The notes under the pieces: model-generated
What the model saw: only the letters and a program-made list of their open reading frames with translations
Told to the model about the DNA's origin: nothing
The model's database searches: none
Program-made: the position numbers and the translations under genes
NCBI RefSeq assembly: GCF_041434935.1
Contig: NZ_CP107964.1
Coordinates: 1,116,001-1,180,000 of the forward strand
Reading direction: 5' to 3'
Length of the DNA: 64,000 nucleotides
Source: Kitasatospora sp. NBC_00374
Lineage (GTDB): Bacteria; Actinomycetota; Actinomycetes; Streptomycetales; Streptomycetaceae
Shown: in pieces, positions 42,379 through 51,894 of the stretch
Layout: the number at the start of each line of letters is the position of its first letter
How positions within the stretch are numbered: the first letter of the stretch is position 1

Positions 42379-43374
42379 CTACCTGAACAGGCGGTCACCG
42401 CTGGTGGCCATGCGGTGGGTGGCGCCGTGGCGGTTCACCCAGTCACGGACGAGGTTGATGGCGTTGGCGCACTGCCAGCTGTTGTCGTACTCGCGCACTC
42501 CGGTGAAGCTGCCGTAGCCGGCGATGATGCCGTCCACACGCGCATCGCCCAGCAGTCTGTCGACGTACCACGGATCGTTGTAGGTGGTCGTCCAGGACAG
42601 CGTGGCCGCGAGCTGTCCAGCGGCACGGTCCCCGGCGCCCTTCTTCAGTTCCGCGCACGTGTTGTAGGTGGCTTCCGTGCAGTTGCCGAACCCGCTGGCG
42701 ATATTGCTGTCCCCGTAGTCCATCGCCCGGTGACCGGCCGGGAATGCGGAACCGGACCGGTCGAAGGCGCTTCGGACCTGATCACGGGTCCCGGTCGTCG
42801 TGATCCCCTCCAGGCTGCCGAGCCTTCCTTCCAGGCTCTTCCAGCCCCTGCCGCCGACGTCCGGAGTGCTGCCGCCGTGGTACTCGTAGAAGCCGTAGAG
42901 CACCTGGATCCCGGCAGCCGTCAGCCTCTGCGCCTTGTCACGCAGCCCTGCGACGCTGCACCCGCGGTTCTGCTGTTCTCCGCAGTAGTTCGGGTCCTTG
43001 ATGTCCAGCCACACCAGCGCGAGCCGGCGCCCTGCGTTGGCGTTGGCGTTGGAGACAATGCGGTCGATCATGCTGTCGAAGCTGGGCCCCAGCCGGGCGT
43101 CGCCGGCCGAGGAACAGTCGTGATAGGCGCGCCATTCGTTCGGATTCCACCAGGCGCAGACGTCGATCTCGATGCCGTTGGCGCCGTGGTCGAGCGCGGC
43201 GTCCACGCCGTCCAGAGTGTCGACCCGGTGCGCGATGGCGTAGATCGGGTGACGCTGATCGGCTGCTGCCGCCGGGGTCGTCCCGAGCGCGGTGGCACCG
43301 ATGATCGCGCACAGTGCCGCCATCAGCGCCGGTAACATCCGCCGGGCGGGACCATGCCTGAGACGATTGATCAA
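42379..43374 (-). CDS. secreted sphingomyelinase D/phospholipase D-like protein
   Basis: About 331 residues with a signal peptide (MINRLRHGPARR, hydrophobic core, then AAAADQ). The mature part resembles the GDPD-fold sphingomyelinase D/phospholipase D family known from spider venoms and some actinobacteria. First catalytic His in AHRVD, acidic pair in GIEIDVC, second His in AYHDC, and metal-region Asp in VWLDIKDPNYC. It probably cleaves a phospholipid head group outside the cell. Start: TTG at 43374 has AAGGAG ten bases upstream; GTG at 43383 is too close to that site. Convergent with the acyl-CoA operon. Confidence 0.82.
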   Translation of the reverse strand: MINRLRHGPARRMLPALMAALCAIIGATALGTTPAAAADQRHPIYAIAHRVDTLDGVDAALDHGANGIEIDVCAWWNPNEWRAYHDCSSAGDARLGPSFDSMIDRIVSNANANAGRRLALVWLDIKDPNYCGEQQNRGCSVAGLRDKAQRLTAAGIQVLYGFYEYHGGSTPDVGGRGWKSLEGRLGSLEGITTTGTRDQVRSAFDRSGSAFPAGHRAMDYGDSNIASGFGNCTEATYNTCAELKKGAGDRAAGQLAATLSWTTTYNDPWYVDRLLGDARVDGIIAGYGSFTGVREYDNSWQCANAINLVRDWVNRHGATHRMATSGDRLFR

Positions 43375-44102
43375 GGAAGGCACTCCTTCTTGTCGGTTGC
43401 CCTGAGGCGGACAGTGGATTTCACCAACTGTGCGTTGACATACGATAAATGGACCCGAAATCCGGGTGCGGACGGGTTCCGATTCCACGAGCTGCACGAG
43501 GTGCCTCGACCCCTGTGATCGTCGGGCCGGCCACCGAGGCCCGCGCGGACGTCCACGAGGCAACGTCGATGTGGACCAGGCCGAATCCCGCACTGCGGCC
43601 CCCGGCCCGTCGAACAGGATGCCATCCTGGCCGAAGCCGTCGTCCGGCCACGCCAACTCTGTGATGTCCAGGCGCGGTTGACGCCTCCGTCGAGTGTCGG
43701 TCCAAAGGCAGACGGGAAGGCCGAGCAGGCACCCCTCCGAGCAGCGCGACGCAGGAGTCGGGCTCACGGCCCTACTCGGCGTCGCGAGCACCGGAACACG
43801 AAGCAGCCACCACGGCTTCACGCCCAGGTCCTGACATGGCAGGGCCGGCCCGTTCGGGGATACGCTTGACAGGCGTTTCCGCGCCCGCCGGCCCCATATC
43901 GAACAGTTCGACAGTCACCGAAAGTCGGTTCTGTCACTCAAGGTTGCGCCACCTCCGGGGCGCATCACAACCCGTCGCCTTCGACGAGCGTGCGAGAACA
44001 TCGCGGATTTCCACTCGGCCGAGCGGCGTCATGCGCTGGTTCCCCGCGTCTGGCACACGGTCCGCCGCATGACCTTCGCCGTGAGGGAGGAGACCAGTTC
44101 CC
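43375..44102. other. divergent intergenic region
   Basis: About 730 bp between the phospholipase and the molybdoenzyme operon. No supported gene. Contains TTGACA at 43435-43440 and 43866-43871, but neither has a convincing -10 partner. The left end holds the minus-strand ribosome site of the phospholipase gene, the right end GGGAGGAG before the FAD-subunit gene. Confidence 0.5.
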
Positions 44103-44930
44103 ATGGACCTCAGTACCATCACGGAAGTCATCCGGCGACCGTCCGACCGGCCAGGCGAGGACTGGCAGAACGGCGACGCTTGGCTCGCGGGCGGAACATG
44201 GCTGTTCTCCGTGGAACAGCCGGGCCTACGCCGCCTGATCGACCTGACGGCCTTGGGCTGGAAACCGCTCGTCCCGGGCGACGCGGGTCTCGAGATCGGC
44301 GCGACGTGCACCATCCACGACCTGTACGCGTTCGCGCCGCCGCCGGACTGGGTCGCGGGCAGCCTCCTCGTAACAGCCTGCGAGGCGTTCCTGTCCTCGT
44401 TCAAGGTCTGGAACTCGGCCACCGTCGGCGGAAACATCTGCATGTCCCTGCCAGCAGGCCCGATGGTCACGCTGACGGTCGCGCTCGAGGCACGGTACGA
44501 GCTGTGGGCTCCCGACGGGTCCGTGCGCACCGTCGACGCCCTCGACTTCGTGACCGGGAACAACAGGAACATCCTCGCTCCCGGCGAAATACTGCGCCGT
44601 ATCGAGATTCCGGCGCGCGCCCTGAGAAAACGCCCCGCGCACCGCCGCTTCACGCTCACCCGTCTCGGCCGTTCGACGGTGTTCCTCATCGGCACGCACA
44701 CGCCCGGAACGAGCGATCTGCTGCTCACCGTCACCGCCGGCACCACACGGCCCGTCCGCCTCGCTTTCGACACCATTCCCGACGGCCAGGCCCTACGGCG
44801 GAGCATCGACGCCATCCCGGCCGACGTCTGGTTCGCCGACCCCAACGGGACCCCCGACCACCGTCGCCACCTGACACAGCACTTCGCCGAAGAGATTCGC
44901 AGCGAACTCCTGGCCGGGGGCCCGGCATGA
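44103..44930 (+). CDS. xanthine-dehydrogenase-type FAD-binding subunit
   Basis: A 275-residue FAD_binding_5 (CoxM/XdhB) subunit that passes electrons from the iron-sulfur clusters to FAD. Recognised by LAGGTWLF near the N-terminus and by WNSATVGGNICMSLPAGPM, the FAD-pyrophosphate region. ATG at 44103 follows GGGAGGAG. Its stop overlaps the start of the large subunit (ATGA). Shorter than many homologues, but it retains both typical segments and a C-terminal helical part. Confidence 0.9.
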   Translation: MDLSTITEVIRRPSDRPGEDWQNGDAWLAGGTWLFSVEQPGLRRLIDLTALGWKPLVPGDAGLEIGATCTIHDLYAFAPPPDWVAGSLLVTACEAFLSSFKVWNSATVGGNICMSLPAGPMVTLTVALEARYELWAPDGSVRTVDALDFVTGNNRNILAPGEILRRIEIPARALRKRPAHRRFTLTRLGRSTVFLIGTHTPGTSDLLLTVTAGTTRPVRLAFDTIPDGQALRRSIDAIPADVWFADPNGTPDHRRHLTQHFAEEIRSELLAGGPA

Positions 44931-47653
44931 CCTACCTGGTGAACGGCAGGAGCTTCGACGAAGAGCCGGAGCCGGGCCAGTGCCTGCGCACCTTCCTGCG
45001 CGCACTCGGCCACTTCGGGGTCAAGAAGGGCTGCGACGCGGGCGACTGCGGTGCGTGCACGGTGTGGCTGGACGGCAGTCCGGTCCACAGCTGCATCACC
45101 CCGGCCTTCCGCGCGGAAGACCGTGAGGTGACCACGATCGAGGGTCTCGGATCGCCCGGCGACCTGCATCCGGTGCAGCGCCGGTTCCGGGACGCCCCGG
45201 GGTTCCAATGCGGTTTCTGCACCGCCGGGATGATCATGACGTCGGCGACGTTCACCGAGGACCAGAAGGAGGACCTGCCGACGGCGTTGAAGGGCAATCT
45301 CTGCCGCTGCACCGGCTATCGGGCCATCGAGGACGCGGTGAAGGGCGTCGTCGGCGTGCAGACCGCCGCACCGGGAAAGGCCGTCGGAACGAGCGTCGGC
45401 GCGCCGGCGGCCGACGATGTGGTGACCGGTCGAGCCGAGTTCACGATGGACACCCGGATGGCGGGCATGCTGCACCTCAAGGTGCTGCACTCGCCCCACG
45501 CACACGCCCGGATCGTCTCGATCGACAAGACCGCCGCGCTCGCGGTCCCCGGCGTGCATCGCGTCTACACCTGGGAGGATGTGCCGCGCAGGCGCTTCAC
45601 CACAGCGATCCACACCGACCACCTCGTCGATCCTGACGACACCTACATCCTCGACAACACGGTCCGCTTCGTCGGCCAGCGCGTCGTCGCCGTCCTCGCC
45701 GACACGGTCGGGGCGGCGGAGGAGGGCTGCCGGAGGGTGGCCGTGGAGTACGAGGTGCTGCCGGCGGTCCTCGACCCCGAGGAGGCCATGGCCGAAGGGG
45801 CGCCACAACTGCACGGCTCCGCGGATCCGTTCGTCCGGGATTCCGTCCACAACCTCCTGCTCGAGATCCACTCGCACATCGGCGACGTCGACGCGGGGTT
45901 CGCCGCGGCCGACGTGATCCACGAGGGTACCTACTCCTCACCGCGCGTCCAGCACGCACACCTTGAGACTCACGGCTCGATCGCCTGGATGGAGGACGGC
46001 CGGCTGAACGTCCGCACCAGTTCGCAGTCGCCGTCGATCGCGAAGGTCAAACTGGCCTATCTGTTCGCACTCCGCCCGGACCAGCTCCGCGTGTTCTGCA
46101 AGCGCGTCGGCGGCGGTTTCGGTGGCAAGCAGGAAGTCATCTCCGAGGACCTCGTCGCGCTCGCCACCCTGGACACCGGGCGGCCCGCCTGTCTCGAGTA
46201 CACGCGCGAGGAGGAGTTCACCACGGCTTCGCCCCGGCATCCGATGAAGCTGACGGTCAGGCTCGGCGCGAAGGCGGACGGCACGCTCACGGCGTTCCAG
46301 GTGCGCAACGTGTCCAACACGGGCGCCTACGGCAACCACGGCGGCGAGACGCTGTACGCGGGGGGCGCCGCCGTCATGATCTACCGCTGCCCCAACAAGA
46401 GGTACGACGCCTACTCCGTCTACACGAACACCGTTCCGAGCGGCGCACTGCGCGGTTACGGGATGACCCAGCCGGCCTTCGCCGTGGAATCGGCGATGGA
46501 CGAACTGGCCCTCGCCCTGCACATGGATCCGCTCGAACTGCGACGCCGCAACATAGTGTGCCCCGGCGATCCGCTCGTCGCGATGCACGACGGCCCCGAC
46601 GACGTGACGTTCACCGAGGACGGGCTGGCCAAGTGCATCGACCTCGTGGCCGGCGCCCTGGCCCGTACGGCCGATCAGCCGTCGCCCGGCCCCGGGTGGC
46701 GCGTGGGGGTCGGCGTCGCGAGCTCACTGCACGAGACCGCGCCCCCGACCGAGCACATCTCCGAGGCCTGGGTCACGCTCGGCGACGACCTCGTGTACGA
46801 ACTGGCCGTCGGCACCGTCGAATTCGGCGAGGGCACCTCCACCGCGCACGTCCAGATCGCGGCCAACCAGCTGGGTACGACGCCCTCGCGGATCCGCCTG
46901 GTGCAGTCCGACACCGACCGGACGGGATTCGACACCGGCGCATTCGCGAGCGCCGGACTCTTCGTGGCGGGCAACGCGGTTCTCCGAGCCGCCAACGCGG
47001 TGCGCGACCGCATCCTGGGGTTCGCCGCCGCGCACACGGGTGTCCACGTCGTGATGTGCTCGATGGACGACGAGGACGTCGTCTGCGGAGACGAGCGCGT
47101 CTCGCTGGCCGAGCTCGTCGCCCTGGCCCGGGCGCGCGGCATTCGCTTCACCGCCGCCCGCAAGGCCTACGGCTCGCCCCGGAGCGTCACGTCCAACACC
47201 CAGGGGTTCCGCGTCGCCGTCCACCGGGTGACAGGCGAGATCCGCATCCTGTACAGCGTCCAGGCCGCCGACGCCGGTGTGCTCATCAACCCGGAGCAGG
47301 TCCGGGGACAGGTGGACGGCGGTGTCGCCCAGGGCATCGGATTCGCACTGACCGAGAACTACCAGGTCGACGCGGACGGAGCCGTGGTCAACCCGAACCT
47401 CCGCAACTACCGAATCCCCACCTACGCCGATGTCCCCCGCACCGACCTGCTGCTGGTGGGCTCGTCGGACTCCGTCGGGCCCATGCGGTCGAAGGGGATG
47501 GCGGAATGCTGTGTCAACCCGGTGGCGCCCGCCTTGGCGAACGCGCTTCGCGACGCCACGGGCATCCGCTGCCGCGAGCTGCCCCTCACCCCGGAACGGA
47601 TCTACAGCCGGCTCGATGAGAGCCAGTCGGCGCGGACGGGCCCGAGACGATGA
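44927..47653 (+). CDS. molybdopterin-dependent oxidoreductase, fused [2Fe-2S] and Mo subunits
   Basis: A 908-residue fusion of the iron-sulfur and molybdenum subunits of the xanthine dehydrogenase/aldehyde oxidase family. Residues 1-150 carry both [2Fe-2S] clusters (CDAGDCGACTV, then FQCGFC and NLCRCTGY). Residues 165-900 are the Mo-binding part with GGGFGGKQE, RGYGMTQPAFAVESAMDEL, and the C-terminal SKGMAECCVNP where the catalytic Glu is expected. It hydroxylates a purine, aldehyde or other heterocycle; substrate unknown. ATG at 44927 overlaps the FAD-subunit stop. No XdhC-type maturation gene is in the window. Confidence 0.9.
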   Translation: MTYLVNGRSFDEEPEPGQCLRTFLRALGHFGVKKGCDAGDCGACTVWLDGSPVHSCITPAFRAEDREVTTIEGLGSPGDLHPVQRRFRDAPGFQCGFCTAGMIMTSATFTEDQKEDLPTALKGNLCRCTGYRAIEDAVKGVVGVQTAAPGKAVGTSVGAPAADDVVTGRAEFTMDTRMAGMLHLKVLHSPHAHARIVSIDKTAALAVPGVHRVYTWEDVPRRRFTTAIHTDHLVDPDDTYILDNTVRFVGQRVVAVLADTVGAAEEGCRRVAVEYEVLPAVLDPEEAMAEGAPQLHGSADPFVRDSVHNLLLEIHSHIGDVDAGFAAADVIHEGTYSSPRVQHAHLETHGSIAWMEDGRLNVRTSSQSPSIAKVKLAYLFALRPDQLRVFCKRVGGGFGGKQEVISEDLVALATLDTGRPACLEYTREEEFTTASPRHPMKLTVRLGAKADGTLTAFQVRNVSNTGAYGNHGGETLYAGGAAVMIYRCPNKRYDAYSVYTNTVPSGALRGYGMTQPAFAVESAMDELALALHMDPLELRRRNIVCPGDPLVAMHDGPDDVTFTEDGLAKCIDLVAGALARTADQPSPGPGWRVGVGVASSLHETAPPTEHISEAWVTLGDDLVYELAVGTVEFGEGTSTAHVQIAANQLGTTPSRIRLVQSDTDRTGFDTGAFASAGLFVAGNAVLRAANAVRDRILGFAAAHTGVHVVMCSMDDEDVVCGDERVSLAELVALARARGIRFTAARKAYGSPRSVTSNTQGFRVAVHRVTGEIRILYSVQAADAGVLINPEQVRGQVDGGVAQGIGFALTENYQVDADGAVVNPNLRNYRIPTYADVPRTDLLLVGSSDSVGPMRSKGMAECCVNPVAPALANALRDATGIRCRELPLTPERIYSRLDESQSARTGPRR

Positions 47654-48618
47654 CCGCCGAGAAGCACGCGGACGCCGCGGCGACGGTCATCCTCGGCCGG
47701 AAGGTCCGACCCGAAATGGAACGGGAGTACGAGAAATGGCAGGAGGGCGTCAACGCCGCCGCCGCCGAATATGCCGGACACCTCGGCTCCGAGATCTCCC
47801 CGCCGACGGCCCTGCAACCCGACTGGGTCATCGTCTACCGGTTCGACTCGATCGCCCATCTGCAGGCGTGGATCAACGGCGAGACCAGGCAGCGACTCCT
47901 CGACATCGGCGAGAAGTACTTCGACGGTCCCGCGACCCAGCAGGTGATCAGGGGCGGCACGCAGCCGACGGACCCGCTCGTCACCGTTGTGGTGACCCAT
48001 CACGTCCACCCGGACCAGACCGATGACTTCCTCGACTGGCAGCGCCGCATGAGCCACGAGGAGAGCAAATTCGAAGGCTTCCGCGGCACCGAGATCTTCC
48101 GCCCGATCGAGGGCCTCCAGGACGAATGGACCACCCTGTACCGCTACGACAACGCCGAACACCTCGACGCCTGGCTGACGTCTGCGACGCGGCAGGAGGT
48201 TCTCGCCGAAGGCAAGCGGTTCGACTTCAAACTGCAAACGATCGACAACTCGTTCGGCAACTGGTTCGCCTTCGAGGAGAACGGCAAGGAAGCACCGCCG
48301 CCCTCGGGCACCAAGACCGCCATCGCGGTCTGGGTCGGCCTGTACCCGACGGTTGTGCTGCTGACGCTCGCGCTCTCGCCGCTGAAGTGGCCGCTCTGGT
48401 TCGGGCTGCTCGTGGGCAACCTGCTGTCGAGCTTCATCATGAGCTTCTTCACGATGCCGTACTACGTGAACCGGCTGCTCAGGCGGTGGTTGCGGCCCCC
48501 GCCGGACGAACCGCCGGCGAAGACCAACCGGATCGGCCTCGGCATCGTCGTCGGCGTGACCGTGTTCTGGGCCGTCGTCTTCTACGCCGTTACGACCCGA
48601 ATCTGGACCCTGCCCTGA
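47650..48618 (+). CDS. double ABM-domain protein with C-terminal membrane helices
   Basis: A 322-residue protein: two antibiotic-biosynthesis-monooxygenase-like ferredoxin folds (about 10-100 with YEKWQEGVNAAAAEY, and 110-195 with FLDWQRRMSHEESKFEGF), followed by three membrane helices from about residue 222. ATG at 47650 overlaps the molybdoenzyme stop, so the two are co-translated. The association suggests a membrane-attached partner or quinone-handling activity for the oxidoreductase, but no direct evidence for function is visible. Confidence 0.82.
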   Translation: MTAEKHADAAATVILGRKVRPEMEREYEKWQEGVNAAAAEYAGHLGSEISPPTALQPDWVIVYRFDSIAHLQAWINGETRQRLLDIGEKYFDGPATQQVIRGGTQPTDPLVTVVVTHHVHPDQTDDFLDWQRRMSHEESKFEGFRGTEIFRPIEGLQDEWTTLYRYDNAEHLDAWLTSATRQEVLAEGKRFDFKLQTIDNSFGNWFAFEENGKEAPPPSGTKTAIAVWVGLYPTVVLLTLALSPLKWPLWFGLLVGNLLSSFIMSFFTMPYYVNRLLRRWLRPPPDEPPAKTNRIGLGIVVGVTVFWAVVFYAVTTRIWTLP

Positions 48619-48619
48619 C

Positions 48620-48945
48620 CCGGGACCATGAGTCTGGCGACGCCGTCGCCCATCTTCTGGCAGCCCCCGGCGGCCAGTTCTCCGGCGAGGACGTCCCGCT
48701 GGCGCACCACGTCCCGGCGGACCGGGCCCAGGTGTGGTCAGCCGAAGCGGAAGACGGCCGTGGCCTCGGTGTTGTGGCGCGCGCTGGACATTCGAGCTCG
48801 GCCAGGACGCCAATCCGGCGGGGGATCGACAGGTGCGCCTCTCTGCGGAGGTCAACGGCGTTTTGAAGCCGTGGCGGTGGAGCCGGTAGGTGAGGGCGGG
48901 GCCGGCGACGGAGGCGCCGGAGATCAGCACGTTGCGGTTCTTCAC
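48620..48945 (-). pseudogene. decayed FAD-dependent monooxygenase
   Basis: Minus strand from GTG at 48945 reads an intact PHBH-type monooxygenase N-terminus (MKNRNVLISGASVAGPAL, then LHRHGF). Coding similarity then jumps frame to AVDLRREAHLSIPRRIGVLAEL, and again to a C-terminal-like RRDVVRQRDVLAGELAAGG. Three frames and a length of some 100 codons, against about 400 normally, show large deletions and frameshifts. It lies directly downstream of the SARP gene, which may once have controlled it. Confidence 0.7.
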
Positions 48946-48980
48946 GGTGGTGAACCTGCCCGGAAGTGGTCACTGGGGGC

Positions 48981-51869
48981 TCACCGTCGGCTCACCGCCT
49001 CGACGACGGGCGCGGGAAGCCCGAACAGGCCCAGCACGGCGGGGGCGGAGGGGCCCGCCTCGGCCGCGGCCTCGGCAGCCGTGCGGTAGTGCGTGCGGGC
49101 CGTGACGTGGTCACCGCGCAGTTCGGCGACGCGGGCGAGTCCGGTGAGCGTGCGCACCCGGTTGCAGAGGGCTTTGATCCAGTGCGGGTCGATCCGTTCC
49201 AGCGCCTCGGAGTACAGCCGTTCCGCCGCGGTCAGGTCGCCTTCCGACAGGGCGAGGTCGGCCTGCCCCCGCAGGGCGGCGGCGAGGCCGTCGGCGCTGC
49301 CGGCGCCGACGGCCAGCTCCGCGGCTCGCACGTAGTCGGCACCGGCCGCCGCGGGGTCGTCGGCGGCGAGCTGGTCACCCCGGCTGACCAGGAGGTCGGC
49401 GGCGTCCTCCAGGGCGCCGAGCTGTTCGGTCAGGGCGAGGGCCCGATCGGTCAGCGCGACCGCCTCCGCTCGGTCGCCGCGCCCGGCCGCCAGTCCGGCG
49501 AGCATGTCCAGGGCCAACGCGCTTCCCCAGCGGTCGCCGAGCGCACCGAACGCGTCACCGGCCAGCCCGAAGGCGCGCTCGGCTCCCGGGGTGTCGCCCG
49601 TGCCGAGGAATCCGAATCCCGACACGTACCGGGCCACCGCCCGTGCCCACGGCTCGGGGCAGTCGTGTTGCGCCGAGACCAGTTCGAACGCGCTCTGCCG
49701 GTCATCGGCTTGAGCCTGGCCGGCGCTGCGCATCATCCACACCAGCAGCGCGACCGGGTACCGGCCCGCCCGCTCGCCCGGCCATGCCGCGGCCAGCGCC
49801 TGTTCGGCCGCAGCACGGTGCCGTTGCCAGACCGGCTGCCCGGCGCTGCCTGACGCGGCGAGCAGCACGCACACCGCGTACTCCTCGCCGCGCCCGGCCG
49901 GGGGCCGGTCACCGATCGTCTCCAACAGCGCGGCGGCGTGGGGCGCCACCGACGTGGACGCACCACGGATCCACAGGTAGGCCGAGGCCGAGGCCAGCAG
50001 GTCCAGGGCCGCCGCCACTTCCTGCGCCCGGACAGCCCGACGTACCGCCGTCAGGAGGTCGTCGTGCACGGCGGTGACGACCGGCAGCCACTCCAGCTGT
50101 TCGGCCGTCCTCAGGTACGGGTCGGCGGTCCGAACCAGCTGCCGGACGTACCGGCCATGGGCGCGCTCTGCCACGTCCTGTTCGCCCGCCGCCGCCAGCT
50201 GTTCGGCGGCAAAGGTGCGGATCGTCTCCAGCATCCGGTACCGGCCGCGGCCGGCCTGCAGGAAGGACTTGTCCGCCAGCGACTCCAGCGTCTCGCCGTC
50301 GGCGTCGCACACCCCCGCCGCGGCCTCGGCCGACGCGCCGCCGGCGAACACCGCGAACCGTCGGGCGGCCCGCCGCTCGGATTCGGAGAGCAGGTCCCAA
50401 CCCCAGGCGACCACCGAGCGCAGGGTCCGGTGGCGCTGGTCGGCCGTCCGGGTGCCGCGCCCGGCGATCCCGAGCAGGTCGTCCAGCCGTCCCGCGAGGT
50501 CGGCGATCTCCATCGTGCGCAGCCGGGCCGCAGCCAGTTCGATGGCCAGCGGCAGGCCGTCCAACGCCGTGCAGATCCTCCGCACGAGAGCGGGATCCGG
50601 CGCGAAGCCGCGCCGGACGGCGGCGGCCCGGTCGGTGAACAGCCGCATGGCCGCGTCCTCGTCGAGCGGCCCCACGTACTGCAGGCTCTCGCCGATGATG
50701 CCGAGCGGCTCGCGGCTGGTGGCCAGGATCCGCAGCCGTGGGCAGGTCGCCAGCAGCCGCGCCACCAGCGCGGCACTCTCCTCGACGAGGTGCTCACAGT
50801 TGTCCAGGACGAGCAGGAGCATCCGGTCCGACAGCGCCGTGATCAGGCGGTCGAGCGGTGCCCGCACACCGTCCAGGTGGAGCCCGTTCCCGCGCAGGCC
50901 GAGCGCGCCCAGCAGCGCCTGCGGCAGCGCGGCGCCGTCGCGCAGCGGGGCCAGCTCGGCGAAGCACACCTCGTCGGCCGGGCTGCCGGCGAGCTCGACG
51001 GCCAGCCGGGTCTTCCCGACACCGCCGGGGCCGACCAGGGTGACCAGGCGGGCCACCCGCAGCAGCTCCGCGGTCTCGTTCACCTCGCCGGCGCGGCCCA
51101 CGAAGGAGGTCAGTTGCGCCGGCGGCGCGGTCGGCGACGGGGTCGGATCGGCGCTCAGCAACTCCCGGTGAATCGCGGCCAGTTCGGCCGACGGGTCGGC
51201 ACCGAGCTGCTCGGCCAGGTGCCGCCTGGTCTCCTCGAACACCACCAGTGCCTCGGCCTGGCCGCCCTCGGCGAACAGCGCGCGCATCAGCAGCGCCGCC
51301 AGCTGTTCGCGGAGCGGGTGGCGGCCGACGAGTGCGCGCAGTTCCGGTACGGCCGCGCGGTGGTCGCCGAGGCGCAGCGCCCCCTCGAACCGGTCCTCCA
51401 GCGCCGCGAGCCGGAGTTCCTCCAGCCGTACCGCTGCCGCCCGGGCCGTCTCGCGTTCGGCGACCTCGGCCAGCGCGGGGCCCCGCCACAACCCGAGCGC
51501 CTCGCGCAGCAGCGCGACCGCCTGTTCCGCCTCGCCGTCCCGCAGCGCGGCTCGGCCCCGGCCGGCCAGCCGCTCGAACCGGCAGGCGTCCACGGCGTCC
51601 AGCTCGACCACGATCCGGTAGCCGGCCGCTGAGCGCTCGATCGCCGCCGGTCCCAGCGCCGTCCGCAGCCTGGACACCTGGGACTGCACCGCGTGCGCCG
51701 ACAGCGCCCCGGCCGGGTCGACCTCCTCGGCCAGCCGGTCGGCGGAGACCACCTCACCGGGGCGGACCAGCAGCAGTGCCAGCAGCGCTCGGCGGGCCGG
51801 CCCGCCGAGCGGAACCTCGGATCCGTCGTCGCGCCACGCCTTGGTCTCGCCGAGGATTCCGAACCGCAT
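48981..51869 (-). CDS. SARP/AfsR-type transcriptional regulator
   Basis: A 962-residue AfsR-like regulator: OmpR-type winged helix (about 1-90), bacterial transcriptional activation domain (95-240), NB-ARC/STAND ATPase with Walker A VGPGGVGKTRL and Walker B LLLVLDNCEH, and a C-terminal TPR-like helical region (about 600-960). Such proteins activate secondary-metabolite clusters in response to nucleotide-bound signalling. ATG at 51869. The SDR gene lies 25 bp upstream on the same strand and may be co-transcribed. The RiPP operon is 15 kb away, so a link to it is speculative. Confidence 0.93.
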   Translation of the reverse strand: MRFGILGETKAWRDDGSEVPLGGPARRALLALLLVRPGEVVSADRLAEEVDPAGALSAHAVQSQVSRLRTALGPAAIERSAAGYRIVVELDAVDACRFERLAGRGRAALRDGEAEQAVALLREALGLWRGPALAEVAERETARAAAVRLEELRLAALEDRFEGALRLGDHRAAVPELRALVGRHPLREQLAALLMRALFAEGGQAEALVVFEETRRHLAEQLGADPSAELAAIHRELLSADPTPSPTAPPAQLTSFVGRAGEVNETAELLRVARLVTLVGPGGVGKTRLAVELAGSPADEVCFAELAPLRDGAALPQALLGALGLRGNGLHLDGVRAPLDRLITALSDRMLLLVLDNCEHLVEESAALVARLLATCPRLRILATSREPLGIIGESLQYVGPLDEDAAMRLFTDRAAAVRRGFAPDPALVRRICTALDGLPLAIELAAARLRTMEIADLAGRLDDLLGIAGRGTRTADQRHRTLRSVVAWGWDLLSESERRAARRFAVFAGGASAEAAAGVCDADGETLESLADKSFLQAGRGRYRMLETIRTFAAEQLAAAGEQDVAERAHGRYVRQLVRTADPYLRTAEQLEWLPVVTAVHDDLLTAVRRAVRAQEVAAALDLLASASAYLWIRGASTSVAPHAAALLETIGDRPPAGRGEEYAVCVLLAASGSAGQPVWQRHRAAAEQALAAAWPGERAGRYPVALLVWMMRSAGQAQADDRQSAFELVSAQHDCPEPWARAVARYVSGFGFLGTGDTPGAERAFGLAGDAFGALGDRWGSALALDMLAGLAAGRGDRAEAVALTDRALALTEQLGALEDAADLLVSRGDQLAADDPAAAGADYVRAAELAVGAGSADGLAAALRGQADLALSEGDLTAAERLYSEALERIDPHWIKALCNRVRTLTGLARVAELRGDHVTARTHYRTAAEAAAEAGPSAPAVLGLFGLPAPVVEAVSRR

Positions 51870-51894
51870 ACGGCTGATTATCCATCAGATACGA

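Noticed and set aside
43435..43450. TTGACATACGATAAAT as a promoter
   Set aside because: The -35 and -10-like boxes are far too close, and no plus-strand gene follows within 600 bp.
44069..44926. 286-codon extension of the molybdoenzyme gene
   Set aside because: Out-of-frame reading of the FAD-subunit gene; the ATGA overlap at 44927 sets the start.
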